Positions 1 through 7,188 of a stretch of 64,000 nt of DNA are shown piece by piece. The notes beneath the pieces were generated by a model. That model did not search any database. It saw only the letters and a program-made list of their open reading frames with translations, and was not told the DNA's origin. Source of the stretch: Alkalihalobacillus sp. CinArs1. GTDB taxonomy: Bacteria > Bacillota > Bacilli > Bacillales > Guptibacillaceae. Location: contig NZ_CANDOB010000005.1 in NCBI RefSeq assembly GCF_947387515.1, positions 1-64,000 on the forward strand, given 5' to 3'. The position numbers were made by a program, and so were the translations under genes. Positions within the stretch are counted from its first letter, which is position 1, and each line of letters opens with the position of its first letter.

Positions 1-111
1 TCTAGCTTTAAAACAATGTTTGTTTCCGTAGAAACAAGTTCTTGCATGGCGTTTCGTTCAGTTTTCAAAGATCGATTTGTTTCTTTCAATGTCGTTTTCA
101 GCGACTTTATT
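1..111 (-). other. Leader region of a leftward rRNA operon (16S gene lies outside the window)
   Basis: Read on the minus strand, this stretch follows two strong tandem promoters and contains the GATCTTTGAAAACTGAAC motif (56-73), which is typical of Bacillus 16S rRNA leaders and resembles boxA. A short inverted repeat TGTTTC/GAAACA (about 21-36) may belong to the 16S processing stalk. The 16S gene itself would begin beyond position 1. The assignment rests on the promoter pair and the leader motif, not on rRNA sequence. Confidence 0.75.
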
Positions 112-141
112 AATGTAACACATTAACTCGTTCGAAGTCAA
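112..141 (-). promoter_or_regulatory. rRNA operon promoter P2 (sigma-A)
   Basis: On the minus strand the -35 is TTGACT (136-141) and the -10 is TACATT (112-117), with an 18-base spacer. It is the downstream member of a tandem pair, as in Bacillus rrn operons. Confidence 0.75.
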
Positions 142-196
142 CAACATTTTTGAAAGTTTTTGTTTGCCGCGTTGCTTTCTTGCGGCGACAAGTAAT

Positions 197-225
197 AATA
201 TATCACGGGGTAAAAATATGGTCAA
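197..225 (-). promoter_or_regulatory. rRNA operon promoter P1 (sigma-A)
   Basis: On the minus strand the -35 is TTGACC (220-225) and the -10 is TATATT (197-202), with a 17-base spacer. It lies about 85 bases upstream of P2. Confidence 0.75.
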
Positions 226-263
226 CCCTTTTTATAATATTTTCCCCCGTTTATTTTAAATTG

Positions 264-1130
264 CTATTTTGCTCGATACTGACGACTATAAATTCCATTA
301 CCTTTTGTTTCAGATAGTAGAACTTCAATTAGTTCTTTCTCTACCATATACTCTAGAAGAGCGCCTAGGTCGATTCCATACTCTTTTAACTGATCGTTCT
401 CCAAGAGCTCCTGATAAGTCCAAACTCCATCGCGCTCATTCATAACCTTCCTTATATGAAGAGTAGCGTTGAAAGATTTAGATGAAAGTGAAAAGTCATT
501 AGCAAGAAGGAGCAATTCAAGGCGTTTATCAAGAGGATCCTCACCAGTGAGAAGCTCAGTATACAACTTAAAGATTTCAGGTTCAATATGTTTCACTTGA
601 TTCCAAACGGTGATTTCTGGATGAAAACCATGCTCGATGACAGATAAACGTGCTAGATGATGCAAAGCATGCAAAATAAAATTGTAAGCATCCATATATT
701 GTTTTGAAGCAAACAGTTCCTTACCATCCATATACCTTCTGATGAGTTTAGCGAATTCAACTCCGATCTTGCGAGTACGTTCCTCTAATGGAAATTCACG
801 AATACGCTCTTTCAATCCTGCTATGTATTCATTTCGATCAAAAATGATCTTTCCGTTAACAAGCCATGCCACTAGACGACGATGGCTTCCTGTAAGCAAC
901 CAATCATGAACTTGTTGTTCAGAAACAACATGCATCGCTGCTTTCTTGTCCTCAAATTCATAATGCTTAACAAGCCATGGCTTTTGATTATTATTAACGA
1001 TGATCAATAAAACGACATCAAAGTTATCAGTCAATGGATGATGTGGTTTTGTTTTTTCAATTACAATAACTCCAAGGGTTTCGGGGTGACTTGCTCTTTC
1101 CTGGTAAATCGGCCTTAAAAGGTTTTCCAT
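264..1130 (-). CDS. ygxA: YgxA-type nucleotidyltransferase-like protein
   Basis: The 288-residue product beginning MENLLRPIYQERASHPETLG matches the YgxA family, annotated as nucleotidyltransferase-like and of unknown substrate. No signal peptide or membrane segment is visible, so it should be cytosolic. I start it at 1130 because GGAGGAAA sits 8 bases upstream; the frame stays open for 21 more codons but without a ribosome site. The C-terminal part (around residues 230-285) looks like a small winged-helix-type region, which is inference. It lies between ygzB-perR and an rRNA operon, the B. subtilis arrangement. The true biochemical role is not known to me. Confidence 0.85.
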   Translation of the reverse strand: MENLLRPIYQERASHPETLGVIVIEKTKPHHPLTDNFDVVLLIIVNNNQKPWLVKHYEFEDKKAAMHVVSEQQVHDWLLTGSHRRLVAWLVNGKIIFDRNEYIAGLKERIREFPLEERTRKIGVEFAKLIRRYMDGKELFASKQYMDAYNFILHALHHLARLSVIEHGFHPEITVWNQVKHIEPEIFKLYTELLTGEDPLDKRLELLLLANDFSLSSKSFNATLHIRKVMNERDGVWTYQELLENDQLKEYGIDLGALLEYMVEKELIEVLLSETKGNGIYSRQYRAK

Positions 1131-1314
1131 CTGACTTTCCTCCAGCAGTACTTTTTTATTCTTGGACCCGTACCTGTCTAAACAATTCAACATTCAATAT
1201 TATAAATCCTGTTATAAATTAAGCAATCCTAATTTTGAACTTTTTATGGAAGATGGTAAGGAAAGTGCTTACAGATAATCCATATGCTATACTTGGTTGC
1301 AGGAGGGACAAGTG

Positions 1315-1674
1315 ATGCAATTAAAGTATACAAACAAAATAAATAGAATTCGTACGTTCGCACTGAGCTTAGTCTTTATCGGAATTGGTATAATGTATAT
1401 AGGTATTTTCTTTAAAACATCCGTCTTCTTAATGACGTTGTTTATGATTATTGGTTTCTTAGCAACGATTGCTAGTGCTGTTGTGTATTTCTGGATTGGG
1501 ATGCTATCGACCAAAGCTGTCCAGGTCACCTGTCCTAATTGCGAGAGAACCACGAAAGTTCTTGGGCGAGTGGATGCTTGTATGTACTGCAAACAGCCAT
1601 TGACGATGGATCCAAGCTTAGAGGGTGTCGAGTTCGACGAGAAATATAATAGTAAAAAGACTAAAAATAAATAA
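1315..1674 (+). CDS. ygzB: UPF0295 membrane protein YgzB
   Basis: A 119-residue protein with two N-terminal membrane segments (about residues 12-30 and 36-62) followed by a zinc-ribbon-like cytosolic tail: C-P-N-C ([10 protein letters not shown]) and C-M-Y-C (CMYCKQPL). This fits the UPF0295/YgzB family, whose function is unknown. The start at 1315 is preceded by AGGAGGG with 7 bases of spacing; an in-frame GTG one codon upstream is less well placed. It is divergent from ygxA and convergent with perR, with its own terminator directly downstream. The paired cysteines suggest metal binding (inference). Confidence 0.85.
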   Translation: MQLKYTNKINRIRTFALSLVFIGIGIMYIGIFFKTSVFLMTLFMIIGFLATIASAVVYFWIGMLSTKAVQVTCPNCERTTKVLGRVDACMYCKQPLTMDPSLEGVEFDEKYNSKKTKNK

Positions 1675-1696
1675 GGAGCCGCTGTGCTCCTTTTTT
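1675..1696 (+). terminator. Terminator of ygzB
   Basis: GGAGC/GCTCC stem followed by a run of six T, beginning directly after the ygzB stop codon. Confidence 0.7.
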
Positions 1697-1704
1697 GTTA
1701 ACAC

Positions 1705-1737
1705 AAAAAAAGCTCGCCATTTGAGGCGAGTTTTTTT
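1705..1737 (-). terminator. Terminator of perR (probably bidirectional)
   Basis: CTCGCC (1713-1718) pairs with GGCGAG (1725-1730). It is flanked by A and T runs on both sides, so it can act in both directions between convergent ygzB and perR. Confidence 0.8.
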
Positions 1738-2170
1738 AGTGTTTATTCTTTTGACACTCCGGACATGAACCGTATATTTCCATCCTGTGGTCGCCAACTT
1801 TGAAGCCTGTGACTTGCTCAGCTAGCGTTTCAACTTCATCTAATCCGGGATAATGGAAGTCTACAATTTTCCCACATTCATCACAGATAATATGGTAATG
1901 ATCAGTCGTAACACAGTCGAATCTGCTTGAAGAATCTCCATATGTTAATTCTTTAACGAGTCCAATTTCCTTAAACACTCTTAAATTATTGTAGACAGTG
2001 GCTACACTCATATTAGGGAATTTTCCTTCAAGCGACTTATATATTTCATCTGCTGTAGGATGGGCCATTGATTGGATCAAATGTTCCAATATGGCATGAC
2101 GTTGAGGGGTAATACGCACACCCGAGCTTTTCATTGCTTCTATCGCTCCATGCAGTTTTTCTTCAGCCAT
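1736..2170 (-). CDS. perR: Peroxide-responsive repressor PerR (Fur family)
   Basis: The 144-residue protein has every residue needed for PerR rather than Fur: regulatory metal ligands H37, D85, H91, H93 and D104, and a structural zinc site made of C96-x2-C99 and C136-x2-C139. In B. subtilis, H37 and H91 are oxidised by peroxide in the iron form, releasing DNA. The N-terminal winged helix spans about residues 10-80 ([24 protein letters not shown]). A good ribosome site (AGAGGTG) precedes the ATG. A Per box lies about 37 bases upstream, so the gene is probably autoregulated. The identification is firm. Confidence 0.96.
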   Translation of the reverse strand: MAEEKLHGAIEAMKSSGVRITPQRHAILEHLIQSMAHPTADEIYKSLEGKFPNMSVATVYNNLRVFKEIGLVKELTYGDSSSRFDCVTTDHYHIICDECGKIVDFHYPGLDEVETLAEQVTGFKVGDHRMEIYGSCPECQKNKH

Positions 2171-2206
2171 TCGTCATGCACCTCTCTTCCAACAAGCATT
2201 CTTACA

Positions 2207-2221
2207 TTATAATGTTTATAA
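2207..2221 (-). promoter_or_regulatory. Per box upstream of perR
   Basis: TTATAAT-G-TTTATAA is a 7-1-7 inverted repeat that matches the PerR consensus TTATAATnATTATAA at all but one position. It overlaps a TATAAT that could serve as the perR -10. The arrangement implies autorepression. Confidence 0.75.
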
Positions 2222-2276
2222 TTAGTGTACATGGTAGAGCCATCAATTGTCAATGATCTACTACTCGTGCAAGGAA

Positions 2277-2834
2277 TCACTTCTTTTCATCATGCAAAAT
2301 AGATTCCTTTTCTCCCATATGATAATTAATATAACGTGCAGCTACGAATAGAAAATCAGACAAGCGATTTAGAAATGAAAGAACGAGCGGATTGACCCCA
2401 TCTACTAAAGTTGCATTTCGTTCTGCTCTTCGTACGATCGTCCTTGAAACATGTAAACCTGCACCGGCTTGATGTCCACCTGGCAGAATAAAGTTTTTCA
2501 AAGGATCAAGTTGTTTCTCCCAAACATCGATCTGAGCTTCCATCTCTTCAATATGAGAAGCTTCTATTTTCCACCCAACATTTTTACCATCAGGAGTGGC
2601 TAGTTCTGCACCCACATGAAAAAGCCACGTTTGGATTTTGTGAAAAATATCATCCCAATTCTCTTTTCCATCGAATCGGGCGTTTGAGACATAGCTGAGC
2701 GCAAGTCCAATCTGAGAATTCGCTTCATCACAAGTCCCGTAAGCTTCTACTCTAATATCATTTTTTGGGACACGCTTCCCGTAGATTAATGACGTCTCAC
2801 CTTTATCACCCGTTTTAGTATAGATCTTCATCAT
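2277..2834 (-). CDS. pduO: PduO-type ATP:cob(I)alamin adenosyltransferase
   Basis: A 185-residue cytosolic enzyme that transfers the adenosyl group of ATP to cob(I)alamin, producing adenosylcobalamin. The ATP-binding N-terminus TKTGDKGETSL (residues 6-16), the motif RTIVRRAER (131-139) and the conserved helix NRLSDFLFVAAR (156-167) are all present. Length is normal for the family. Two adjacent ATG codons are possible; the first overlaps the stop codon of the upstream dehydrogenase (TAATG), and AGGGGG lies just before it, so translation is probably coupled. No cobalamin-dependent enzyme or B12 riboswitch is visible nearby. Confidence 0.9.
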   Translation of the reverse strand: MMKIYTKTGDKGETSLIYGKRVPKNDIRVEAYGTCDEANSQIGLALSYVSNARFDGKENWDDIFHKIQTWLFHVGAELATPDGKNVGWKIEASHIEEMEAQIDVWEKQLDPLKNFILPGGHQAGAGLHVSRTIVRRAERNATLVDGVNPLVLSFLNRLSDFLFVAARYINYHMGEKESILHDEKK

Positions 2835-3784
2835 TAATACCCCCTATCTAGATTAATATTATTTTGAAAATCGTTCGTACCGTTCATGTATTCGTTCAAG
2901 TTTCTTTTGAAAATCTCGATTGCACGAGGCTGATAATTCGGTGATACTCCTGAGTGATGTGGTGTTACAGTAACGTTAGGCATTTCCCAAAAAGGGTGTT
3001 CCTTATCGAGCGGCTCGGTTTCAAAAACATCCAAGACAGCATGGTGGATCTCTTCATTGTGTAGTGCACTCACCAAAGCATTTTCATCTACAGTATCGCC
3101 TCTTCCAATATTTATAAAAACGGATGTGTCTTTCATCGCACGGAAGTGTTGGCCTTTAAAGAACTGATACGTATCAGGAGTGCTTGGAAGTACGTTGACG
3201 ACAGTGTCACACTTCGGAAGCATATCCATCACTTTGTCATTAGAATACATGTGATCGAAATATGCAGATGGCTCCCCTTTACGATTCACTCCAATCGTAG
3301 TCATATTGAATGCTTTTGCTATTCGACCTATTTCGCCACCAATAGCTCCAGTACCGATTACACCGAGAGTTGATCCAGATATCTCATTTAATGGCATCCT
3401 CTTGTTCCACGTATTAGAAGCTTCATTCGCAAGAAGTTCTTTTGTATTACGAGCCGTCATCAGCATCGCCCAAACCGTATATTCTGCCATTTGGATACGA
3501 TGAATTCCTCTTGCATTCGTAACGAATATCCCTCTCTCTTTTATCGTATTAAAAGGTAACAACTCTACCCCTGCTGATAAGACCATGATCCACTTCAGCT
3601 TTTTCGCTTTATAGATATGCTCCTCTTGAACGTCCTCACCATATGTAACCAGTACGTCTGCATCATGTAGGTGTTCCTCTGCTTCACTCATAGAAGGATA
3701 AAACTGAAATGTAACTTCTGGGTATTCACTTATCAAATCGCTTTTAATTTGTGATTTAAGTTTTGCTGTAGATACAATGTTCAT
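2834..3784 (-). CDS. D-2-hydroxyacid dehydrogenase (NAD-dependent)
   Basis: A 316-residue member of the D-isomer-specific 2-hydroxyacid dehydrogenase family. The Rossmann dinucleotide motif is GVIGTGAIGGEIG (141-153). The catalytic residues typical of the family are present: R228 in NIGRGD, E257 in the DVFETEP motif and H276 in TPHHSG. The substrate cannot be told from sequence; family members act on phosphoglycerate, glyoxylate or branched 2-keto acids, and this one is shorter than serA products and lacks an ACT domain. It is the first gene of a two-gene unit with the adenosyltransferase, joined by a TAATG overlap. Confidence 0.88.
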   Translation of the reverse strand: MNIVSTAKLKSQIKSDLISEYPEVTFQFYPSMSEAEEHLHDADVLVTYGEDVQEEHIYKAKKLKWIMVLSAGVELLPFNTIKERGIFVTNARGIHRIQMAEYTVWAMLMTARNTKELLANEASNTWNKRMPLNEISGSTLGVIGTGAIGGEIGRIAKAFNMTTIGVNRKGEPSAYFDHMYSNDKVMDMLPKCDTVVNVLPSTPDTYQFFKGQHFRAMKDTSVFINIGRGDTVDENALVSALHNEEIHHAVLDVFETEPLDKEHPFWEMPNVTVTPHHSGVSPNYQPRAIEIFKRNLNEYMNGTNDFQNNINLDRGY

Positions 3785-3883
3785 AGTTTCACCTCAGGGA
3801 ATTATTATGATTCAAGTATAGCTGATTTATGTTGACCCTTTAAACGAAAACCCTTGAGTTAAGAGAATTTTCCGAATAAACAC

Positions 3884-3909
3884 AATAAAAAAGAGCGCTA
3901 TTTGCGCTC
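3884..3909 (-). terminator. Terminator of bcp and the small ORF after it
   Basis: GAGCGC (3893-3898) pairs with GCGCTC (3904-3909). On the minus strand it is followed by a T run. The stop codon of the 25-residue ORF falls in the stem-loop. Confidence 0.8.
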
Positions 3910-3975
3910 AAAACTGAAGATATGATCTTCTGATAGACTATGCATATCGACTAGATCTGGATAGTCTTTTGCCAT
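3898..3975 (-). CDS. Candidate 25-residue small protein after bcp
   Basis: A 26-codon frame begins 15 bases after the bcp stop codon. It has a well-placed ribosome site (AAGGTGAT, 6 bases before ATG) and starts MAKDYPDLVDMHSL. The peptide is acidic in its first half and has no membrane segment. Its stop codon lies inside the terminator hairpin, so termination of translation and transcription would be nearly coincident. I do not recognise a family. The evidence is the ribosome site, operon position and clean termination; conservation in relatives is not known to me. Confidence 0.4.
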   Translation of the reverse strand: MAKDYPDLVDMHSLSEDHIFSFERK

Positions 3976-3989
3976 TAAAGCATCACCTT

Positions 3990-4460
3990 TTAGCCTAGGT
4001 ATTCTTTAATATAGTTTAGTGCTGTTTCCACATGTTCTTTCACTCTGACTTTGCGCCATTCTTTTACAAGATTGCCTTCCTTATCGATAACGAACGTGGA
4101 TCGCACGATTCCCATGTACTCCTTACCAAAGTTCTTCTTCAGCTGCCATACGTCATACGCTTCAGCTACTTGATGATCTTCGTCAGCTAGAAGAAGGAAA
4201 GGAAGTTCATATTTATCGATGAACTTTTTATGTTTCTCAACAGGGTCTGGGCTAACGCCTAGAATAACTGTATCGAGCTCTTCGAAACCTTCGATATGAT
4301 CTCTGAAATCACACGCTTCAGTCGTACAGCCAGGTGTCATATCCTTAGGATAAAAATAAAGAACGACGTTTTTACCTTTGTAGTCTGATAGGGATACTGT
4401 TTCTCCAGTACTTGCTTCTAATTTAAAATCAGGTGCTTTTTGACCAACTTCAACACTCAT
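3990..4460 (-). CDS. bcp: Thiol peroxiredoxin Bcp
   Basis: A 156-residue atypical 2-Cys peroxiredoxin of the BCP/PrxQ type that reduces hydrogen peroxide and organic peroxides using thioredoxin. The peroxidatic cysteine is C45 and the resolving cysteine C50 in the motif TPGCTTEAC. The fold-typical KNVVLYFYPKDMTPG and the conserved arginine region GIVRSTFVID are intact. In B. subtilis the homologue is ygaF, also close to perR. I found only a half-site resembling a Per box in its upstream region, so PerR control is not supported by sequence. Confidence 0.93.
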   Translation of the reverse strand: MSVEVGQKAPDFKLEASTGETVSLSDYKGKNVVLYFYPKDMTPGCTTEACDFRDHIEGFEELDTVILGVSPDPVEKHKKFIDKYELPFLLLADEDHQVAEAYDVWQLKKNFGKEYMGIVRSTFVIDKEGNLVKEWRKVRVKEHVETALNYIKEYLG

Positions 4461-4522
4461 CGTTACGCCTCCTTATAATTACTTCTAAAGTAAGCGTACC
4501 GAAATACGAAGAAACTTACAAC

Positions 4523-4951
4523 TCATGACCCCTCTTTGTAATGGACGATCGTCGTCACAAAGAATGCTGCTGGCATTAAGTATCCTATCAAAGCTTCGAG
4601 TATAGCGATCCAGCGCCCTACCCCGATTGGGGTGATGTCACCATATCCAACTGATAAAAGTGTCACTGCACTAAAATAAAGAACGGATTGCACCCTAGTC
4701 AACGCATCCATAGGAATTAAGGAAATATCAATACTACCTTCTCTTAATACAGGAATTTCAAGAATGATTAGCCCTAGATAGATGCAGGCAAAAGCTGTAA
4801 TCATCGTAAAATATACGATAAATAATAGTACTAGCTTGTAAACGGAGAGAAGACTTCCTGGTATACGCGTCCTCTTCATTAGTGAGACTAGACTTTTCCC
4901 AATTCCTAAAGTAGCGATTATCATTGCTAGAATTATCAATCCAATGATCAT
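4523..4951 (-). CDS. Two-TM potassium channel-like protein
   Basis: A 142-residue membrane protein with an N-terminal hydrophobic helix (1-20), a helix at about 37-66, a pore loop with the selectivity filter TLLSVGYGDITP (97-108) and a final helix (113-137). The SVGYGD filter points to K+. There is no RCK/TrkA-N regulatory domain, unlike YugO-type channels. It is single-gene, with GAGGTGG 6 bases before the ATG. The ribosome site sits inside a hairpin (4959-4979). Confidence 0.85.
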   Translation of the reverse strand: MIIGLIILAMIIATLGIGKSLVSLMKRTRIPGSLLSVYKLVLLFIVYFTMITAFACIYLGLIILEIPVLREGSIDISLIPMDALTRVQSVLYFSAVTLLSVGYGDITPIGVGRWIAILEALIGYLMPAAFFVTTIVHYKEGS

Positions 4952-4958
4952 TGAACCA

Positions 4959-4979
4959 CCTCATAATCACTTTATGAGG
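4959..4979 (-). promoter_or_regulatory. Hairpin covering the Shine-Dalgarno of the channel gene
   Basis: On the minus strand CCTCAT pairs with ATGAGG across a 9-base loop, and GAGG of the ribosome site GAGGTGG is in the 3' arm. The stem is six pairs, so it could only modulate initiation weakly. Confidence 0.4.
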
Positions 4980-5000
4980 ATTATTACGAAATAGGACAAA

Positions 5001-5606
5001 CTAATGCGAAGATAGCACGGTATAGACGACCATCCGCTCTTCGTGCGTACCGGCACTTCGATTGAAAGTCCCTGTGCAGGTAATAAGGTTTAATCGTGGT
5101 TTATTACTCATACCAAAAATCTTCTCTAGCGGGGCATCATTTCTTGGATATGAAGATGTGCTCTCGACTGTAAACTCATAGGATTTTCCGATATTGCTCG
5201 TTACGGTTAGGACATCGCCTGGTTTAAGATCGCCTAGATGAAAGAATACTGCAGGCCCAGTTTTATTATCTACGTGTCCAGCAATTACAGCATTTCCAGC
5301 TTCCCCAGGCTCAGCGCCTAATTCATACCACCCTACGTTCTGATCATCTTTTGGCACATCCATTTGACCATTAGGTAACTGACCAACATGTTCAACCTTT
5401 GCATCTACATCTATTTCTGGGATCGACAATCGTTCTGGTACAACCCCTTCATATATTGGTGTCTTTGCTTCTGATTTACTTTCATAAGTAACAGCCACTT
5501 CTGCACTCTCAGTAACTGGCATCGCCTCTGGCTCAGTATTATCAGAAGAGGAGCAGCCCATGGCTGCCCCTAAAAGAATGATACTGAACACCTTCTTTAG
5601 TGACAT
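5001..5606 (-). CDS. Sortase, predicted lipoprotein (class F/D-like)
   Basis: A 201-residue transpeptidase. The sortase triad is H111 (AGHVD), C177 (LITCTGTF) and R191 (EERMVVY). Instead of the usual single N-terminal anchor it has a short signal sequence with a lipobox, LGAAMGC, so C18 may be lipidated. An acidic linker (20-50) precedes the catalytic barrel (about 57-200). It ends 23 bases downstream of a DUF4397 protein carrying an MPQTG sorting signal, the obvious substrate. Class assignment is approximate; enzymes of this size beside DUF4397 proteins are usually labelled class F or D. Confidence 0.88.
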   Translation of the reverse strand: MSLKKVFSIILLGAAMGCSSSDNTEPEAMPVTESAEVAVTYESKSEAKTPIYEGVVPERLSIPEIDVDAKVEHVGQLPNGQMDVPKDDQNVGWYELGAEPGEAGNAVIAGHVDNKTGPAVFFHLGDLKPGDVLTVTSNIGKSYEFTVESTSSYPRNDAPLEKIFGMSNKPRLNLITCTGTFNRSAGTHEERMVVYTVLSSH

Positions 5607-5629
5607 CGCTGCTCCTCCTCTTTAATGAA

Positions 5630-6439
5630 TTATGCTGTTACCTTTTTACGAATAAAGATGATTGTTCCAGCTGCTAGAATTCCAGCACCTAACAATGTCC
5701 AAGCAATCATATTGTTTCCTTGATCAGCCGTACCACCCATTCCTGTCTGAGGCATATCAGAAGGCATGTTTGAAGAATCTACAAGCGGCCAAGCTTCTAA
5801 AGGTTGTTCTCCTTCAACAAGTCCGATTGCATATACAGAATAGACATATCCTTCTTTAAGTTCTACTCCAGGGATTTCAAGTACAACGTCTTCAGAACCA
5901 GCTGGACGAACTTCTAAATCAACCGTCATAGGATCAACTTCAGCATAGTCAGATGTGGATTTAAAAGCAACATCTGAGAAAAGAACATCTCCATCTTTTA
6001 CTGCTACATCAACGTTAGGAGCATCCGGGGAAGCATGTACAACTCTTACTTTCGCTTTTCCTTCAGAAGCTTTCGCGTCATCACCTAGCGCCCAAAGAGA
6101 AATTCCATCAAGTTTACCAACTGCAGCTGCAGAATATTTCATTCCTTCTTCAAGTGTTACGTTCTGAATGATAACTGGGTCACCTTCACCGTTTTCACCT
6201 GCAGGGAAAACTTCGATCTTGTGGTCTCCAGCAGGTAGAGCCATATAATCTGTCGCTTGCTTATACTCAGCACCTTCCACAACCGCTTCTCCATCAACAT
6301 AAACATCTACTGCCGGTGCATCAGGTGATGCATGAATAACGCGAACCATCGCTTCGTGATCATCCGCAAAAGCCTGAGTACCGATAAGACCAAACATCAT
6401 AACTAGTGCAACTGCGGACGCCATAAATTTCTTCAACAT
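5630..6439 (-). CDS. DUF4397 surface protein with MPQTG sorting signal
   Basis: A 269-residue secreted protein. The signal peptide is residues 1-25 (cut after AFA). Two DUF4397 repeats each begin with V-R-V-[IV]-H-A-S-P-D-A-P (32-42 and 131-141) and cover about 31-115 and 130-220. A C-terminal cell-wall sorting signal follows: MPQTG (229-233), a hydrophobic stretch (245-263) and RKK (264-266). It should be anchored to peptidoglycan by the sortase encoded just downstream. The first position is M instead of L, a mild variant of LPxTG. Role unknown; DUF4397 domains are thought to be extracellular binding modules. Confidence 0.9.
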   Translation of the reverse strand: MLKKFMASAVALVMMFGLIGTQAFADDHEAMVRVIHASPDAPAVDVYVDGEAVVEGAEYKQATDYMALPAGDHKIEVFPAGENGEGDPVIIQNVTLEEGMKYSAAAVGKLDGISLWALGDDAKASEGKAKVRVVHASPDAPNVDVAVKDGDVLFSDVAFKSTSDYAEVDPMTVDLEVRPAGSEDVVLEIPGVELKEGYVYSVYAIGLVEGEQPLEAWPLVDSSNMPSDMPQTGMGGTADQGNNMIAWTLLGAGILAAGTIIFIRKKVTA

Positions 6440-6465
6440 GCTTCCACTCCTCTTGTTTTGTTTTT

Positions 6466-6493
6466 GTTATACTTTTGTATAACCTATGTTCAA
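6466..6493 (-). promoter_or_regulatory. Promoter with 18-bp palindrome before the DUF4397-sortase operon
   Basis: On the minus strand TTGAAC (6488-6493) and TATAAC (6466-6471), separated by 16 bases, look like a sigma-A promoter. A perfect inverted repeat GTTATAC-TTTT-GTATAAC (6466-6483) overlaps the -10 and could be an operator. Confidence 0.55.
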
Positions 6494-6608
6494 CTATTAA
6501 TACGACAAAAAGAGTGTGAATGGATCACTTTTTTTAAAGTTAATTTGTTTTTATTTCGAAACAAGGGGAATAAACCTACTAAATTAACTAGAGAGGGAGT
6601 TGCGTAAC

Positions 6609-7160
6609 GTGAAGAAAGAAAACTTCGCGATCGGTTACTGGAGCTCGAATAATGAGGAGCTGTTCCAGAGGTTTTGTTACGAAAATCAACAGACGCTGAT
6701 CAACATCGCACGTCGTATCGTCAATGATCAACAAATTGCTGAAGAGGTCGTTCAAGATGTGTACATGGAGGTCTGGAATAAGCGCAATCAATTCGATCCT
6801 AGTAAAGGAAAACTTTCTTCATGGGTGAATCAGATTACGAAGAATCGTGCCATCGATCGAATCAAAAAGGAACAGCGCAGCTTCCAAGAAACGGTGATGG
6901 AGGATTTTCGTGCTGTGAACGAAACAGCTTATACACATGATCATATAGAAGATAACCATGTGATCGATCAGGCATTAACGACATTGACGCATGAACAGCA
7001 AGAAATCATGAGACTTATTTATTTTGAAGGGTACTCACAATCAGAAGTGGCGACTAGAAAGAAAATTCCACTCGGTACAGTTAAAAGCCGCGTTCGGTTA
7101 GGAATTAAAAAACTCAAAGAAAATCTTGCGCTGTCTCAACTTGGCTTAGCTTCTAAATAA
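6609..7160 (+). CDS. ECF-like RNA polymerase sigma factor
   Basis: A 183-residue sigma-70 family protein with only regions 2 and 4. Region 2 spans about residues 17-80 (RRIVNDQQIAEEVVQDVYMEV, then KGKLSSWVNQITKNRAIDR). Region 4 spans about 115-170, with the recognition helix near SQSEVATRKKIPLGTVKSRV. I start it at the GTG at 6609, about 9 bases after GGGAG; a TTG nine bases earlier would sit almost on the ribosome site. No anti-sigma gene follows. It is divergent from the DUF4397-sortase operon across a 170-bp region, which suggests that this operon is its target (inference). Confidence 0.88.
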   Translation: MKKENFAIGYWSSNNEELFQRFCYENQQTLINIARRIVNDQQIAEEVVQDVYMEVWNKRNQFDPSKGKLSSWVNQITKNRAIDRIKKEQRSFQETVMEDFRAVNETAYTHDHIEDNHVIDQALTTLTHEQQEIMRLIYFEGYSQSEVATRKKIPLGTVKSRVRLGIKKLKENLALSQLGLASK

Positions 7161-7185
7161 AAAAACCAGAGGGAGTCCCTCTGGT
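7157..7185 (-). terminator. Terminator between sigma gene and ABC-2 permease
   Basis: ACCAGAGGGA and TCCCTCTGGT form a near-perfect hairpin. The T run is on the minus strand, so it mainly ends the ABC operon; it may also stop the convergent sigma gene. Confidence 0.8.
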
Positions 7186-7188
7186 CGA

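Noticed and set aside
1287-1592. 101-codon open frame antisense to ygzB
   Set aside because: Covered by a well-supported gene with ribosome site and terminator on the other strand.
4470-4490. Possible Per box before bcp
   Set aside because: Only a TTATAAT half-site next to the ribosome site; the second half does not match.
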